64,000 bases of DNA from Helicostylum pulchrum. Lineage: Eukaryota > Mucoromycota > Mucoromycetes > Mucorales > Mucoraceae. How positions within the stretch are numbered: the stretch's first letter is position 1; every line of letters starts with the position of its first letter. The DNA lies in NCBI GenBank assembly GCA_025677825.1, contig JAIXMO010000011.1, positions 469,001-533,000 on the forward strand, given 5' to 3'. The notes beneath the pieces are model-generated. The model did not search any database, was not told where the DNA came from, and saw only the letters and a list, made by a program, of their open reading frames with translations. A program made the position numbers and the translations under genes. Shown here piece after piece: positions 1 to 11,448 of this stretch.

Positions 1-985
1 GTCATATTGTTTCCGTTGTGGACTTGTATGAAATTTTCATCACGCCTTACAAAGCCAATGTATGTTTTATCGATACTACCAACTTTTTCCATAAGTCTTA
101 ACGCAAGTTCCATTCCAACAATGTCAATCCAACCAAAAATATTTTGAATAGAGATTGTGATATTTAAGTTAGTTAACTGATTTGGAAAGTAATCTATGAG
201 GCATCTCGTATACGTAGCCGATAGATATGGTAGATATAAATCTAAATGGGCCAAACTCGAGATAAAACTTAAGTTGATTCTTCTATCGTTGTCTAATATA
301 TGTTGCATGGCACTTTCGCAAATTGAATCATGATAACTGAAAAACACAAGATGCTCCAGATTGGGACAATTCTCTAGTATATAAAATGGTGTCAAATTGA
401 TATCGTTTTTATTGTGAAGCTCTAGTTTTGTCAATTTCTTAAACTGAGTTAATGAATTTAATATATTGATTTGTTGCGAGTTGAAGTTAATTGTATGTCT
501 GTCATCAAGTAAACGTATACAGGTAATAGAGTTGCGAAATTTGTAATATACCGAAAATAATAAATCGCTTCGAATAAGACGAAGGTTGGATCCAGTATCA
601 ATGTTGTTGATATGCTGCATATCAACATCTAACAAATATCCTACATATACCTCAGGATTATAGAATCACCTAAAATCAATCTCGTTTAGATTTGGAAACA
701 AATTCAATAACATTAATAGTTCTAGTCTACTGAATTTATACGAGTCTCTGTAATTCTTAACTCCTTCAAAAGCTAACTTTTTAATAAGATGACTCTATTT
801 GAAATATTGATTGTGGTCAAAATTGTTCAAATGCGATTTCACAAGAGAAATATTACGATTTCGTAGTGTCACTTCTTCCCAGCCTAATTGAATAGCCATC
901 GTATACCAAGTCTTACAAACAAAACAACACGTTCGAAGGTCTTTTCGTTTTATATATAGAAATATGTTAGCGTAGGCTTCTAAGC
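1..985 (-). pseudogene. F-box family A copy, 5' part only, nonsense-mutated
   Basis: Read on the minus strand this matches, codon by codon, the N-terminal half of the intact F-box protein encoded at 33323-35116, from its F-box (YLKRKDLRTCCFVCKTW here) through the leucine-rich part, and it leaves the window at base 1. Two in-frame stops interrupt it: a TAG near 793-795, where the intact copies read F-K-Y-S-H, and a TGA near 660. The first codons have also drifted, so the LPAEIY stretch of the intact copies is no longer recognisable. F-box proteins normally bring targets to SCF ubiquitin ligases; this copy cannot make a full protein. It ends abruptly at about 985, where an inverted fragment of the 3' end of another family member starts. 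Confidence 0.85.
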
Positions 986-994
986 CTTAACGTC

Positions 995-1438
995 ATGTGG
1001 GACTTACTTAGAGGTTTGCATTCTTCTCTTAGTTTTGGACACAAGGACGGGCAAATTTATTTTGATCAAGCAAACCATGATATCAATTTTTTACAAATGG
1101 ACCATATTAGACCAACTAAGAATATTTTTGATTTCGTGACAACTCATTTGCGTAATATCGAGATTGTATCATTAAAAGCTAAAGGTTGGAGTTGGGTATA
1201 TAATAAGCATGTTATTGATTTAACAGGTTTCAAAAAACTAAAGAGCTTTATATATATAAGCACACATATCCGTTTTACGAAAGAAGATAAATTTGTCTTG
1301 ATCAAATATACAAATGGAACAGAAGAACGGCGTATTCTTGAATATGGAAAAACAAGGGGTATGGGCGGCCTGAGTTTTACTGTACTCTGTGATACATCTG
1401 TATCCTTAGATATCCGCGAAGAAGAAATAGAAAATTAG
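995..1438 (+). pseudogene. F-box family A copy, C-terminal fragment
   Basis: This open frame of 147 codons matches only the last quarter of the family A F-box proteins: the shared blocks are LHSSLSFGHK, the FDLVTTHLHNIEIVSLK-type block, IDLTGFKKLKSF, and the ending VLCDTSVSLDI. Homology starts a few codons after the ATG, so that ATG is probably accidental. It has no F-box and is therefore a truncated relic. It runs on the opposite strand to the 5' fragment beside it, which makes the pair an inversion junction and not a single broken gene. The 3' flank is the repeat shared by the other family members. Confidence 0.8.
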
Positions 1439-1440
1439 AA

Positions 1441-1880
1441 ACACCAGGTATCTCATTTTACCAACTACCAATATACTATAATAAAAATAAAAAAAGAAGA
1501 GCAAGCGTAAACAAAAGCATCCCGTAGTTTATTATCGCTACTCTAAAATAAACAAAGAAGCAACTTTGCATATTTTCATAAATACAATTGTGATATACTT
1601 CACACCAACATACACAAGTCTATATACAAATATTACAATGCCATCCAAGTACGTCTTACTTATATTCTGTTATTTATTGTTCTCTAAATATTAAGTATAC
1701 ATTTATAACGGCTGTTTATAATTATCGTGAACAGCGTGTTGTTTCACGACATAAGTATTCCTTTGAAGTGGTTCTCATATAAACAGGAAGCTACTACAGT
1801 GGCGGCTCTATTTAAGGGTGCATTTTTCCGGGATGTATCCAGTTCAACGCTTTAATATCACTTTTCGCCACTGCTCGATT
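1441..1880 (+). repeat. Shared 3'-flank repeat of F-box family A (copy a)
   Basis: About 400 bp following the fragment at 995-1438 is repeated downstream of the other family A genes: 32925-33310 (inverted), 37545-37950, 42590-42800 (partial, inverted) and 45215-45745 (two facing copies). Recognisable blocks are CCCGTAGTTTATTATCG, CATATTTTCATAAATACAAT, TATAACGGCTGTTTATAATT and CAGTGGCGGCTCTATTTAAG. The last part holds two spaced ATTTAAGGGTG-like words and two CCACTG-like words, and may be a small insertion element of its own. No coding capacity is seen. Confidence 0.75.
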
Positions 1881-3093
1881 TAAGGGTGAAATCCAATTTC
1901 ACGAAACTTATAGAATTTAAAATGATTCTGATGTTTGAGCTCTTGCAGAAAACGATCCACAACAAATTTTTTCATAGTTACAGTAACTTCAGCGAGTTTA
2001 GGAACTATTCAACGCGTTGTAATCTGTCCTTGTTTATCCATTATACTCTTTAAAACGCGTGTTTCTAAGTGAATGATCAGGCATTACCTCTAAAAAGGTC
2101 ATTTTAAAAGTGGCCGAAATAAGCTGTTTTCTTTGTATGATTAAATGTCAAGAAATAATTATTTTACCCAAGTTACTTAGTAAATGTTAGTCTTTAGGAA
2201 AATGCATTTAATATAAAATATTGAAACTGCTTACTGTTCTATATATTTCTCGATTTTCTCTACTTTTTCAGTTGATAGTTTTAGGGGTAAATCCCTTTTG
2301 TATTTTTGCGAATATTTCAGAATTAATCGAGACCTAATTTGTCTTTTTTTACGGAAAATACATTTAAAATGAATTGAAAGCGCTTAAAAAGTACTATATT
2401 ATCCATGTTTTTTTTTTCTTACGAAGAAAGTCAAATCGGATCCGGAGTAATCGCCAAAAAAAAAGAGTTAACCCCAAAAATGAAAAGCGATTTTTTTTAA
2501 AAAGTACGTTTTTATTTTTCGTATCAAAGATACATTTAAAACAACTATTTTGTATTATACAACTTGGGTTAAAAACATGTTCCTGTTTCTCAATAAAATA
2601 AAAACCATTATTTATATAACCGCTAATTTTAGCAGTGATTACTTAAGCGAGCGATTTTTTAAACTCAGGTATCTCAGTGAGCTTTTTTCTTTAGCAGTAA
2701 TTATCCACTGTTCGATACAATATCAGTGGTCATTTAGCAGCTAAATAGGGATTTTACTTAGACAGCTCTCAAACTCAAAAAAGTGACCATGTTCAAAAAA
2801 AGTAGCAGAAGCAAATTCACTTTAGCTGTCAACCAATAGAAATTACGTCCATTTTTTATTAGGGCATCGTTACATACATTACACTTTTCACTACAAATAA
2901 AATTAGGGTGACATCAACGCAATATCTAAGCGCAAATTTCTTAAATACACTTTCAACTTGACTTTTTTTTTTTTATTACAATATCAATAAGATTTATTAA
3001 ATTGAAGGTATTGGATCCTTTGACTTGTTAGATCTTTAAATGGTATATTACCTCCTCCCGAATCTGTTGGTCGTGGTATAAGCAGACAAAAAA
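1881..3093. other. AT-rich stretch without a supportable gene
   Basis: Only short low-complexity open frames occur here. The part at about 2555-2690 matches, in reverse orientation, about 42430-42545: both contain ACTTGGGT, CCTGTTT, the palindromic GCTAATTTTAGC and GGTATCTCAGTGA in the same order. It therefore looks like a small dispersed repeat, possibly a MITE. I see no other function. Confidence 0.5.
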
Positions 3094-3254
3094 AAATTAA
3101 TCAAGAATCCTGTAGCTGTGAAAACCCAGTGAATTACGACATTCCTTGCTACCACACTTTATTGATATACGATGTCATTCCTCTTACTGTCGTACTTAAT
3201 AGATGGAGAATTGAATTAGACAAATACGATAACGGTAATATAATAATGGCCTGA
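3094..3254 (+). pseudogene. Possible Mutator-like transposase SWIM zinc-finger remnant
   Basis: A short frame contains C-S-C, nine residues, then C-Y-H (residues CSCENPVNYDIPCYH), followed by a hydrophobic stretch and RWRIELD. The spacing CxCx(9)CxH fits the SWIM zinc finger found near the C-terminus of Mutator-like (MULE) transposases, and the following L..RW pattern is also seen there. No catalytic part of the transposase is recognisable around it, so this would be a relic. The match rests on one short motif; a chance cysteine pattern is the alternative. Confidence 0.4.
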
Positions 3255-3584
3255 GACTGAAATTAGAACCATAATCGACTTACGTTTATTTAATCTTTTT
3301 TTTATAGATTGGGCAAGTCCCACTAAGACTGTTGTTTCAGTAACATATTTAATACAAATGTGGTTTATAAACTTTTTTACAGTTTTAACAATTTTTCAGT
3401 GGTGTGCGCGAAAAGTACGTTTCATTGATTTGACGGAAAAGGTTAGGCTTACTTTATGCTGGTAATTTTCTTGGTGGTTACCATTTGGTGTGCGCCAGGT
3501 TTCCCCCAAAAAGAAAGCCCAGTTTATACCGCCTATGACATCTCGTTGGAAATCGTTGAAAGGAAAACTCGTTTGCTATAGTAT

Positions 3585-4022
3585 GTGCCTATTAATATAA
3601 CAGTAATAAAGTATGGCTCTAACCAGATAGTTACAATAGGTTATTGGAGCTCAACAAGTTTTTCGGAATGGAGCCTAATAAACTTCTACCGAATTTTAGT
3701 AACCATTGACCCGACCAAGCCAAGAATAGAAGCAATTCAACTTCTCGAAGATGATCTCAAAGTACTTGGTGCCGCCTTTGTTGATTCAAAGGAGTCTAAA
3801 GTAATAATTGGACTCCGTACTGCGCTTCGCAATCAAAACGATGCCCTCGATCATTTCTGGCACACCTCGTATCCAGAATTGCAAAAGAATGCTATTGATT
3901 ACATTACTAATGTCGATAAAGTGGAAGCCGGTTTGGAAGAAGAGGCTGTGGAGAGATCACAAAGCAAGAAACGCATGAATACCCAACCAGAGACAAAAGA
4001 CCACCAAGGCGAAATGAAATGA
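3585..4022 (+). CDS. Hypothetical protein, 145 codons, doubtful
   Basis: An open frame with mixed-complexity sequence: a hydrophobic-aromatic first third, a central part like LLEDDLKVLGAAFVDSKESK, and a charged Glu/Lys-rich tail. I do not recognise a family. The codon usage and residue mix look more protein-like than the surrounding poly-A and poly-T frames, but the frame sits among transposon relics and starts with a non-ATG codon in this frame. It is probably an exon or remnant of a mobile-element protein and not a complete host gene. Confidence 0.3.
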   Translation: MPINITVIKYGSNQIVTIGYWSSTSFSEWSLINFYRILVTIDPTKPRIEAIQLLEDDLKVLGAAFVDSKESKVIIGLRTALRNQNDALDHFWHTSYPELQKNAIDYITNVDKVEAGLEEEAVERSQSKKRMNTQPETKDHQGEMK

Positions 4023-4036
4023 TTGCAATGATAAAA

Positions 4037-4148
4037 TTATCATCACTGATTAAGACTAATCATTACTGATTGAGTTTATCAGTGATGCTAGCTCGCTATC
4101 ATTAGTGCTTGATTTATCAATACTGCTAAAAATTTATCATTACTGATT
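4037..4148. repeat. Degenerate TATCATTACTGATT repeats
   Basis: Five or six imperfect copies of a unit like TTATCATTACTGATT occur in both orientations (for example TTATCATCACTGATT, AATCATTACTGATT, TTATCAGTGATG and ATTTATCATTACTGATT). It is a small patch of satellite-like or transposon-end sequence next to the mariner remnant. Confidence 0.6.
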
Positions 4149-4438
4149 CCGCTGTCATATAGCTGATTTAATCCGTGCATAGCAAAGAGTGATGGATGCC
4201 CGAAAATGAAAATACTGTAAAAGTTTGTTTTTAACATCATTACCACACTGATACTATTGCATTATAGATATACCATTCATCATTTTTAAGATAATAAAAC
4301 ACTCTTTCAATTGCTTTTTTTTTTAAAAAAAAAATTCGGATTTGAAGCGTTTGTCAAAAACCTCAGAGTTATCATTGGTTTACATATTTCTTTAGGATCC
4401 TGCCTACATTTTGAATTATTTTTAACGTCTAAAAAAAA

Positions 4439-4672
4439 TTGTTCCCCACCATCCAAAGTCCCGATCTTAACCCATTAGAGAACCTTTGGGGCACCATAAA
4501 AAGGGAACATGAAAAGTATAGGTCCGAAATCAAAAATACAAAAGATCTGGAGTACTTTGTAAAGAAGATTTGGAATGAACTGTCACTAGACCTTGCTCAT
4601 AAATTCGTCGGAAGCATGGGAAATAGATGCCAGGAAGTAATTGACGCTAAGGGTTTCTATACTCATTATTAA
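4439..4672 (+). pseudogene. Tc1/mariner-type transposase, C-terminal remnant
   Basis: The frame begins with QSPDLNPLENLWGTIKRE, the well-known block around the last catalytic acidic residue of Tc1/mariner DDE transposases (SPDLNPIEN-LW). It continues through a charged region to a natural-looking C-terminus ending GFYTHY. Only about 75 residues remain; the first two catalytic aspartates and the DNA-binding domain are missing, and no matching frame is seen upstream to about 4300. It is a dead fragment. No terminal inverted repeats were identified for it. Confidence 0.85.
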
Positions 4673-4679
4673 AAACAAA

Positions 4680-6078
4680 TAAAATACATTTCTTACTCTA
4701 TATATCATGCTTTATATATATACGAAGTTTGATAGTGTTTGCATTTGTAGTTTTTGAATGAATGTTTATTGAATTCAATGTATGAAGCTCTTGATCCCAA
4801 AATTCAAAATCTGCCCGTTTATTTAATACCATGGAGTCTATCATCAAGCTTTTGCTTTTCTTAGTTATTTCTTTCCATTATCCAAAATTTAACAAAGAAG
4901 AATAAGCAGAAGAGAATCGAGCACCACCAAGTTTAACAAGAGGATCCAACACCTCAGAATTAAACATAACAACAATGAAAATGGCTTTATGAAAGGAAAG
5001 CAATGGAGATCACTCTATTGTAACCCACGTCATTTTGGCTCTTTGCAAAAAGGTAAGAACAATATCAAGTTCGTGTTGGATCATTCATTTTCTCAATGAC
5101 GTCGCTCTAGTTTAATTTGTAGTGAAAAGTGTAGTGCGGGTAATGATGTCCTTATTTAAAGGCTCAAAGATCGAGGAAACGCATGGACCCAGGTCATCGA
5201 ATTGAGCAAAAGATCGTATATATCTAGAAAGCTGATGATCGAATTATATATTGCTGTAAACATAGATTAACTGATGAAAAGAAACGAAAATAATCTAATA
5301 CTTTGTGTTGACGTTATGTTTATAGTTTTTTAACTGAAAATATTGGTAATTATCAAGGTCGATATGAAAGGTTTATAAAAAGCTTGAAGGTGGATAGCTT
5401 TGACTGTCGTAAGGGATTCCCTCATCGGTCTATTTAAAAGCACACATATGTAGTCCGAAAATCCAATACAATCTTTTTCCCAAATATGCAACATGAGGAA
5501 GAAAAAAAAAAAAAAAATCTGATGATAAATTCATACATGAATGCCCAAATTCAGGTACTATGTGAGAAAAAAAAACAGGTCCGGGTAGAAACTCGTGACT
5601 GTTGGGAAACTGAAGTAGTTGGGATTAACGTCCTTCCCAGGGAAAAAAAAGGGTAAATGTGGGGTAAATGGAAAAAGATTTCTATAGAAAATAAAATATT
5701 TCCATTTGAGGCTTTCGAAAGTGTGACTACAACCCTTTTAAGATCAATAACTTCTCTATAAACCTTCTTTCGGGTGTGTGAGTAATCATGTTGTGCATCA
5801 AGCGTGATTTTTGAAAAGTAAATAAATAAAAATAAAAAATCCAATCTTTTCTTTTTTGCTCTCTCTCTCTCTCTCTCTATTTTTTTTTATAGATACGTAA
5901 TTTATGTTATAAAAAAACATCATATTTTCTCTTTGTTTATTGCTTAAAAAGGTGTCAATACCACAAAAACCAGTGTTTTTATCTTACTCTAAATATACAA
6001 ATTTAATTACTACACAGCAAATAAAAAAAACAGACATTTACATTTACATTTACGCTTTGGTAACACGCTTAACCCTAA
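4680..6078. other. Gene-poor stretch
   Basis: No supportable gene. There is a CT dinucleotide run near 5860-5880, several A- and T-homopolymers, and a short three- to four-fold ACATTT repeat near 6040. Small open frames here are low complexity. This includes the probable promoter region of the seven-helix membrane protein gene starting at 6079. Confidence 0.5.
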
Positions 6079-7801
6079 ATGATTCAGTTAACGCAATATG
6101 GAATAAATGTCGTAAATAACTTTAACCTCATTGGAATGTGGATAGCAGTTCTGATATGTTTTAGAAACTTTTCAGTTTGCTTAACACAATATCGAAAGAC
6201 AAGGGGCAAGATGTAAGATATTTACACAATATTTTATATATTTACTGGGATAACTAATTTTTTTTTTCTCGCGCGGGAATCAATAAGCCACATTGTGAAC
6301 CTTGCACAAGTAACAGCACTTGGCCTTCATCGAGTGTTATACGGGGTTATACCATTATTCGAAATTCAATCGTGCGCTTATTTCCCACTACTTGTCTCGT
6401 AAGTGTTTCGAAGTAAAATTTTGTACATACAACATCTGATTTACTAAATATGCATGAATGACGTTTTTTATTATAGTCTTTGGCATATAAGTAAAAAAAA
6501 AAAAGAGAACCTCTTCTCGTCCAACATACGCTAACTAGTTTTTTATTATGTGTAACTTCCATTAGCCTACATATTATTCTATATCGTGATGTTTATGAGA
6601 CTTATTATACTAGAACACGATCGATATTCTCGTTGGATTAAAATAGTTGGTGTTTTCTTGATCACCTTACGATTTGCAGATTGGCCTTACGAGCTAGCGT
6701 TTCATTCTATTCAACAAAAGTTAATGGAGCAAGCACCACAGTCTGGCGCTCAATGTTGGGTAGAGTGGTAATTATGCTGGGACTTAAAAAATAAAATCTT
6801 TTTAAACTGACAAAAAAAGGTTCTGTTTAGGGGATCAGGTGTTATCATATTGAACTTTGTAGGTGATGCACTAGCTAATTTATTTCTAAGTGGCATGTTT
6901 GTAAGAAGGTAATACATATACAAACACTTTTGTATAAATGAAAAAAGCTCAACATTTTTTTTTTTAACTTAGATTGTTTATTCATATCAATTTATCAAAA
7001 TCTTTAATGTCATATCAAAACAAAGTGATTGAAAAGATCGCTAGGAAATCGTTAATTTGCTTAGCATTTACATTTGTGGTAAATTTAGCCATGAATTTAT
7101 TAAAAGTTACCATGTTTCTAGGAAACCACTCGGATGTAAGTAATTAACACACAAAAATGGAGTTTTAAAGATATTCTAATAATTAAATTTTTGTTCAAAT
7201 ATAGGCATTTACTGTTTACTTTCAAATCGTAGAATCAACATTATTGGTAGAAGCTCTTAGAAATGACGGAAACAATACCAATTCTCAAACAAATAGTTCA
7301 TTTTGTGAAGGCTGTCACAAGGTAAAAAGCCAAACTTTTTTTTTAGTAAAAAAAAAAAACGTGCTGATTTATAATTATCAATAGGAAATTAGTCATAATG
7401 CAAGTCGATCTCCAAACAATGAAGAACATCATAGTCAAGCACTCATCAAGACATTTCGTAACAGCACCGAAAGAAACAAGTATAATAGTACTTACACCAA
7501 CGACACTAGCGATACAATTCATCGCGTAGACACAGTTGCATCAATGGAACCAGCCTTGTTTTTAGAAAAACCTCATATCGGCGGATCAAGAGCCATGTGC
7601 TATCCTAGCGAACACTCGGGGTCGGTTCAAAAGCGAAACACAGATCATGTTGTGTCACCTAGCGATTTAGAAACAGGGTCACACGAATCGTTTGCTATGC
7701 ATATAACCAGACAACCTTCTACTTTACGTACATCTTCTTCTACTGCTATTGATTCTAACCAAGGTTTAGATGATAAGGTAGTGAATTGGGGAAGAGGATA
7801 A
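6079..7801 (+). CDS. Orphan seven-helix membrane protein, eight exons
   Basis: Joining 6079-6212, 6288-6398, 6477-6490, 6566-6767, 6831-6908, 6973-7135, 7205-7321 and 7385-7801 gives one uninterrupted frame of 411 residues. Every intron starts with GT and ends with AG, and every phase agrees, including a 14-nt micro-exon. The product has about seven hydrophobic segments: near residues 20-35 (MWIAVLICF), 50-68, 75-105, 110-132, 155-177, 200-225 and 236-252. A hydrophilic Ser/Asn/His-rich tail of about 150 residues follows, containing a C-x2-C pair (FCEGCHK). Seven helices plus a long polar tail resemble G-protein-coupled-receptor-like architecture, but no known receptor signature was recognised and the function is unknown. 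If the micro-exon is wrong, helix 3 would be broken. Confidence 0.8.
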
Positions 7802-8803
7802 ATACATCTTTTTATCCTTTTTATTTAATCTTTTTAATATTTCTTTTATATACACACATTATATATATTAAAACTCCAATGTTTATTAACATTTTGACAG
7901 GGAAAGCAGTAAAAAAAAAAAAAAATTGTTGCATGTGAAATGCTATATATCTTTTAATGCCATTGTGAGCTAATCAGAATTTATAGTTTTGATTGTAATA
8001 CAGTGCCACCGGTTCCAGTAGCCGAATTGATATCTTTTTGTGAGTTATTAAGACGGCTCATTATGAAATTTGTTCAGCCACGTTTTTTGAGAGTTTATAT
8101 GTCTCGATAAAAACTGAGTAACGGTTTCACATAACATCGATACGATACGTAGAGTTAACGACGTACGGTACCGCAAAGTATTATATCAAGGCGAACTGAT
8201 GATATTATTTGACACTGTGATTTTTTTTTTAAAAAAAGGCCTCAGGGGGTGAAATAACGTTAAAATTAATAAACGAGCCATTTCTTATTGTTTAAAGACA
8301 ACCGCACCTGTCTTGAGCGGGTATTACAATATTGCATTAACCTCTTTTTTACGACGATCAAAACATTATTACAGAAGGTTTTATTCTAAACAAAAAAATC
8401 CCATAGATTTGATATTACATAAGACACCCCCCCCCCCCCCCATTTTTTTTTAAAAAAAGGGAAGGTGCCTTTTTTTTATGTTGTTTTCAAAAAATGTTGC
8501 TAAAATATGATTAAATTCCTCATTCTACATACTACAAGAGACAGCTAGATAACGACTTGTATAAAAAAAAAGGAGGCGCGCGGTGTTTGTAATCATCGAA
8601 ACGCAATTGGCTGTAAAAACACTGAATAACAAGCTCAAATTATGAAAGATTATGATTGCGTGCTTTGACGTCTTGTTACGAAAACATCATTTTAATCAGT
8701 ATAAGTTTAGGGACTAGTTTTTTTTCATATAAAAAAAAAAAAAAAATGTTTAAAATATTTGAAAAAAGAAAATATTTCTTCTTTTGTATCTTTTTCCAAT
8801 ATT
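7802..8803. other. Intergenic region, homopolymer-rich
   Basis: No gene is seen. It includes a C14 run near 8428-8441 followed by T9-A7, and another T-then-A tract near 8220-8237. The last part, a long A-run at 8731-8746, is the likely 5' leader of the sulfate transporter. Confidence 0.5.
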
Positions 8804-11193
8804 ATGCCACTTGTTCTTGATTATGAACCAATCTCTTATAAAAACGAGTTTAAAAAGTCTATTAGAAATATACCGGCTTATTTAAAAAACTACTTTTCAA
8901 ATCTTTTACCCATTGTGTACTGGATACATCGATATAATTTCACTTGGTTAATATCGGATGTAATTGCAGGTGTCACTGTTGGTATTGTTGCTGTACCTCA
9001 AGGAATGGGGTATGCAAAAATTGCAAATTTACCTCCAGTAAGTTATTATATATATATATATATATATATTAGTATTGATCAATTTATATTAGCAATATGG
9101 CCTTTATTCTTCTTTTGTTGGATTGTGCCTTTACTGTTTCTTTGGCACGTCTAAAGACATCAGTATTGGCCCTACAGCAGTCATGTCTTTACTGGTCGGA
9201 CAGACGGTAGCTCGCGTAACAGCGGCAACAGAATACACTGGACCAGAAGTTGCCGTAATCCTGACATTATTTGGTGGATTGATCACGTTATTCATGGGCC
9301 TTGCTCGTCTTGGCATTCTAGTGGACTTTATTCCGGGACCAGCCATTGCAGGATTCATGACTGGCAGCAGTATTACTATCTCTGTTGGTCAATGGCCCAA
9401 ACTATTTGGTATGACCAGCGTCAACACACACGATTCCGCCTACCTGGTCTTTGGTAATTTTTTCAAGTATTTGCCAGAAACAAAATTAGATGCCGCGTTC
9501 GGTATTCTAGGTCTTGTGTGGCTATACAGCGTACGATGGGGAACAGGTTACCTCGGTAAACAGTATCCTCGATGGGAAAAACCCCTGTTTTTTGTAAACA
9601 TTATGAGAAACGGTGTGCTTGTTATTGTTGGTACTCTAGTTGCCTTTTTAATTCATTTGGGAAAAGAAACAAGCCCTGTTAGTATATTGAAATCGATACC
9701 AAGTGGCTTTACTGCGATGGACGTACCTTCGATCGATGTTCATTTGTTGTCTCAGGTCTCTAACACATTGCCCTCTGTGGTTATTATTCTTATATTGGAA
9801 CACGTTGCAATTGCAAAATCGTTTGGTAGAATTAACAATTATAAAATCGATTCTGATCAAGAAATTATTGCTATTGGTGCAGCAAATATTATTGGAAGTT
9901 TTTTCGGTAAAATATATACTAGTTTTTTATACACTATTATTTAACCTGTTTTTCTTTTCTTTCTTTTTTTATAAAAAAAAAGGCGCTTATCCTAATACAG
10001 GATCCTTTTCAAGAACTGCTATCAATGCACGAAGTGGAAGTCGAACTCCTTTTTCTGGTATCTTTTCGGCACTTGTTGTTTTACTTTGTCTGTACGCATT
10101 AACACCCGTCTTTTACTATATCCCGGACGCTATTCTTTCCGCTGTAATTATTCACGCCGTTGCAGATCTAGTATCTGGACCTACATTTTTACGACAATTA
10201 TATCACGTCAATCCCTTTGAACTATTTACTTTTATGGCGGCCGTGTTGGTAACGTTTTTCACCAGTGTAGAGTACGGTATTTACGTATCGGTTGGTTTAT
10301 CTATTATTGTCATGCTGCTTCGAATTGCCAGACCTCGGTATGCAGTCTTGGGCCGTATTCCAGTCCAGCCCACCACCAACTACTACAGCCCTGAAGACCC
10401 TCATAACGAAAAGGGCTTTGTTGTGTTCAGTAAAGAAAACGATAGCATGACTACAACAGAGGACTTGCGTACACAATGGATTTATGTCAAACAAGATCAT
10501 CAAGCGCTTCATCATTTAGTACAAGAACCACCTACTGGAGTTGTTATCTTTCGATTAGATGAGTCACTAACGTATCCTAATGCAGGTTTTATCTCTGATA
10601 AAATGATGCAGTATATCGAAGACAAGTTTTATTCAGGTTCCCCTCCTCCTACCAGTAAAGGCGAGAGAGCTTGGAACGATAAAAGACCTTTGGCCAAGAA
10701 TAATACCGTAAAAAATGAAGATACAATGGGTGAGCGTATCTTGGCGATCGTGTTGGATTGTTCAGCTATTAACCATTTGGATTCTACTGGTGTTCAAACT
10801 TTATTTGATCTTAAGTTATCGGTTAACCGGTTTGCGGGGTACGAAGTAGAATGGCATTTTGCTAGTTTGGCTACTGCAGCGATTCGAAATGCTTTAATAA
10901 CAGGTGGGTTTGGAAGCCAGGCTGGACGTGGACCTCGTACTGGCGAATTGTTACCGGTTGTGTCTGTGTACTGTGACGACCCTCAATATGTTGATCATCC
11001 TTCTGCTGTCGATTTATCGATTGGAGATACTCCAGATTCAATCAAGTCGGTTTCCTTTATAGACGAGGAAGGAAAAATAGAGTATTACCCTAGATTTGAA
11101 CGTGGACTCCCTGTTGACCGATATCCCTTCTTTCATTGGGATCTAGAGGATGCAGTCCGCGCTGCTTCTTATACCAAACAACCAAGCGCTTAA
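8804..11193 (+). CDS. SulP-family sulfate permease with STAS domain
   Basis: Three exons, 8804-9037, 9093-9906 and 9983-11193, give 752 residues. SulP proteins move sulfate or related anions across the plasma membrane. The SulP signature is present and crosses intron 1: VPQGMGYAKIANLPP at about residues 64-78, followed by QYGLYSSF and then GTSKDISIGPTAVMS. Many membrane helices follow, including GAYPNTGSFSRTAINARSG across intron 2, which is also conserved in the family. The C-terminal cytosolic STAS domain is at about residues 520-720 and contains VLDCSAINHLDSTGVQ. Length suits fungal Sul1/Sul2-type transporters. The start is the first ATG in this frame; an ATG at 8746 lies in another frame. 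Substrate specificity is inferred from the family only. Confidence 0.93.
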
Positions 11194-11448
11194 AAAAAAA
11201 GGGTCCTTTTTTCTGTAACATATTCTGTAAATAATAAAATATATTTTTTGATAAAACACAAGTTTTTTTTTTATTGTATACTATGAAGAAGAAAAAAAAA
11301 ACGGCGAAGGCTGTAAAATGAGTGGAAAATGAAAGTGTGTGTGTGTGTGTGTGAATGGGAGGAAAATACAACAAGTAATAACTTGTAGAAGGATGGGACT
11401 ATGAATGGGATTTTACAGCAGGTATACGCAAAAAAAAAAATCTTTTTT

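Noticed and set aside
5551..5844. Minus-strand frame of 97 codons
   Set aside because: Phe/Ser-rich low-complexity sequence without a recognisable domain or splice partners.
8746..8803. ATG at 8746 as start of the sulfate transporter
   Set aside because: It lies in a different frame; the first in-frame ATG is at 8804.
9131..9358. Minus-strand frame inside the sulfate transporter
   Set aside because: It is the shadow of a strongly supported coding exon on the other strand.
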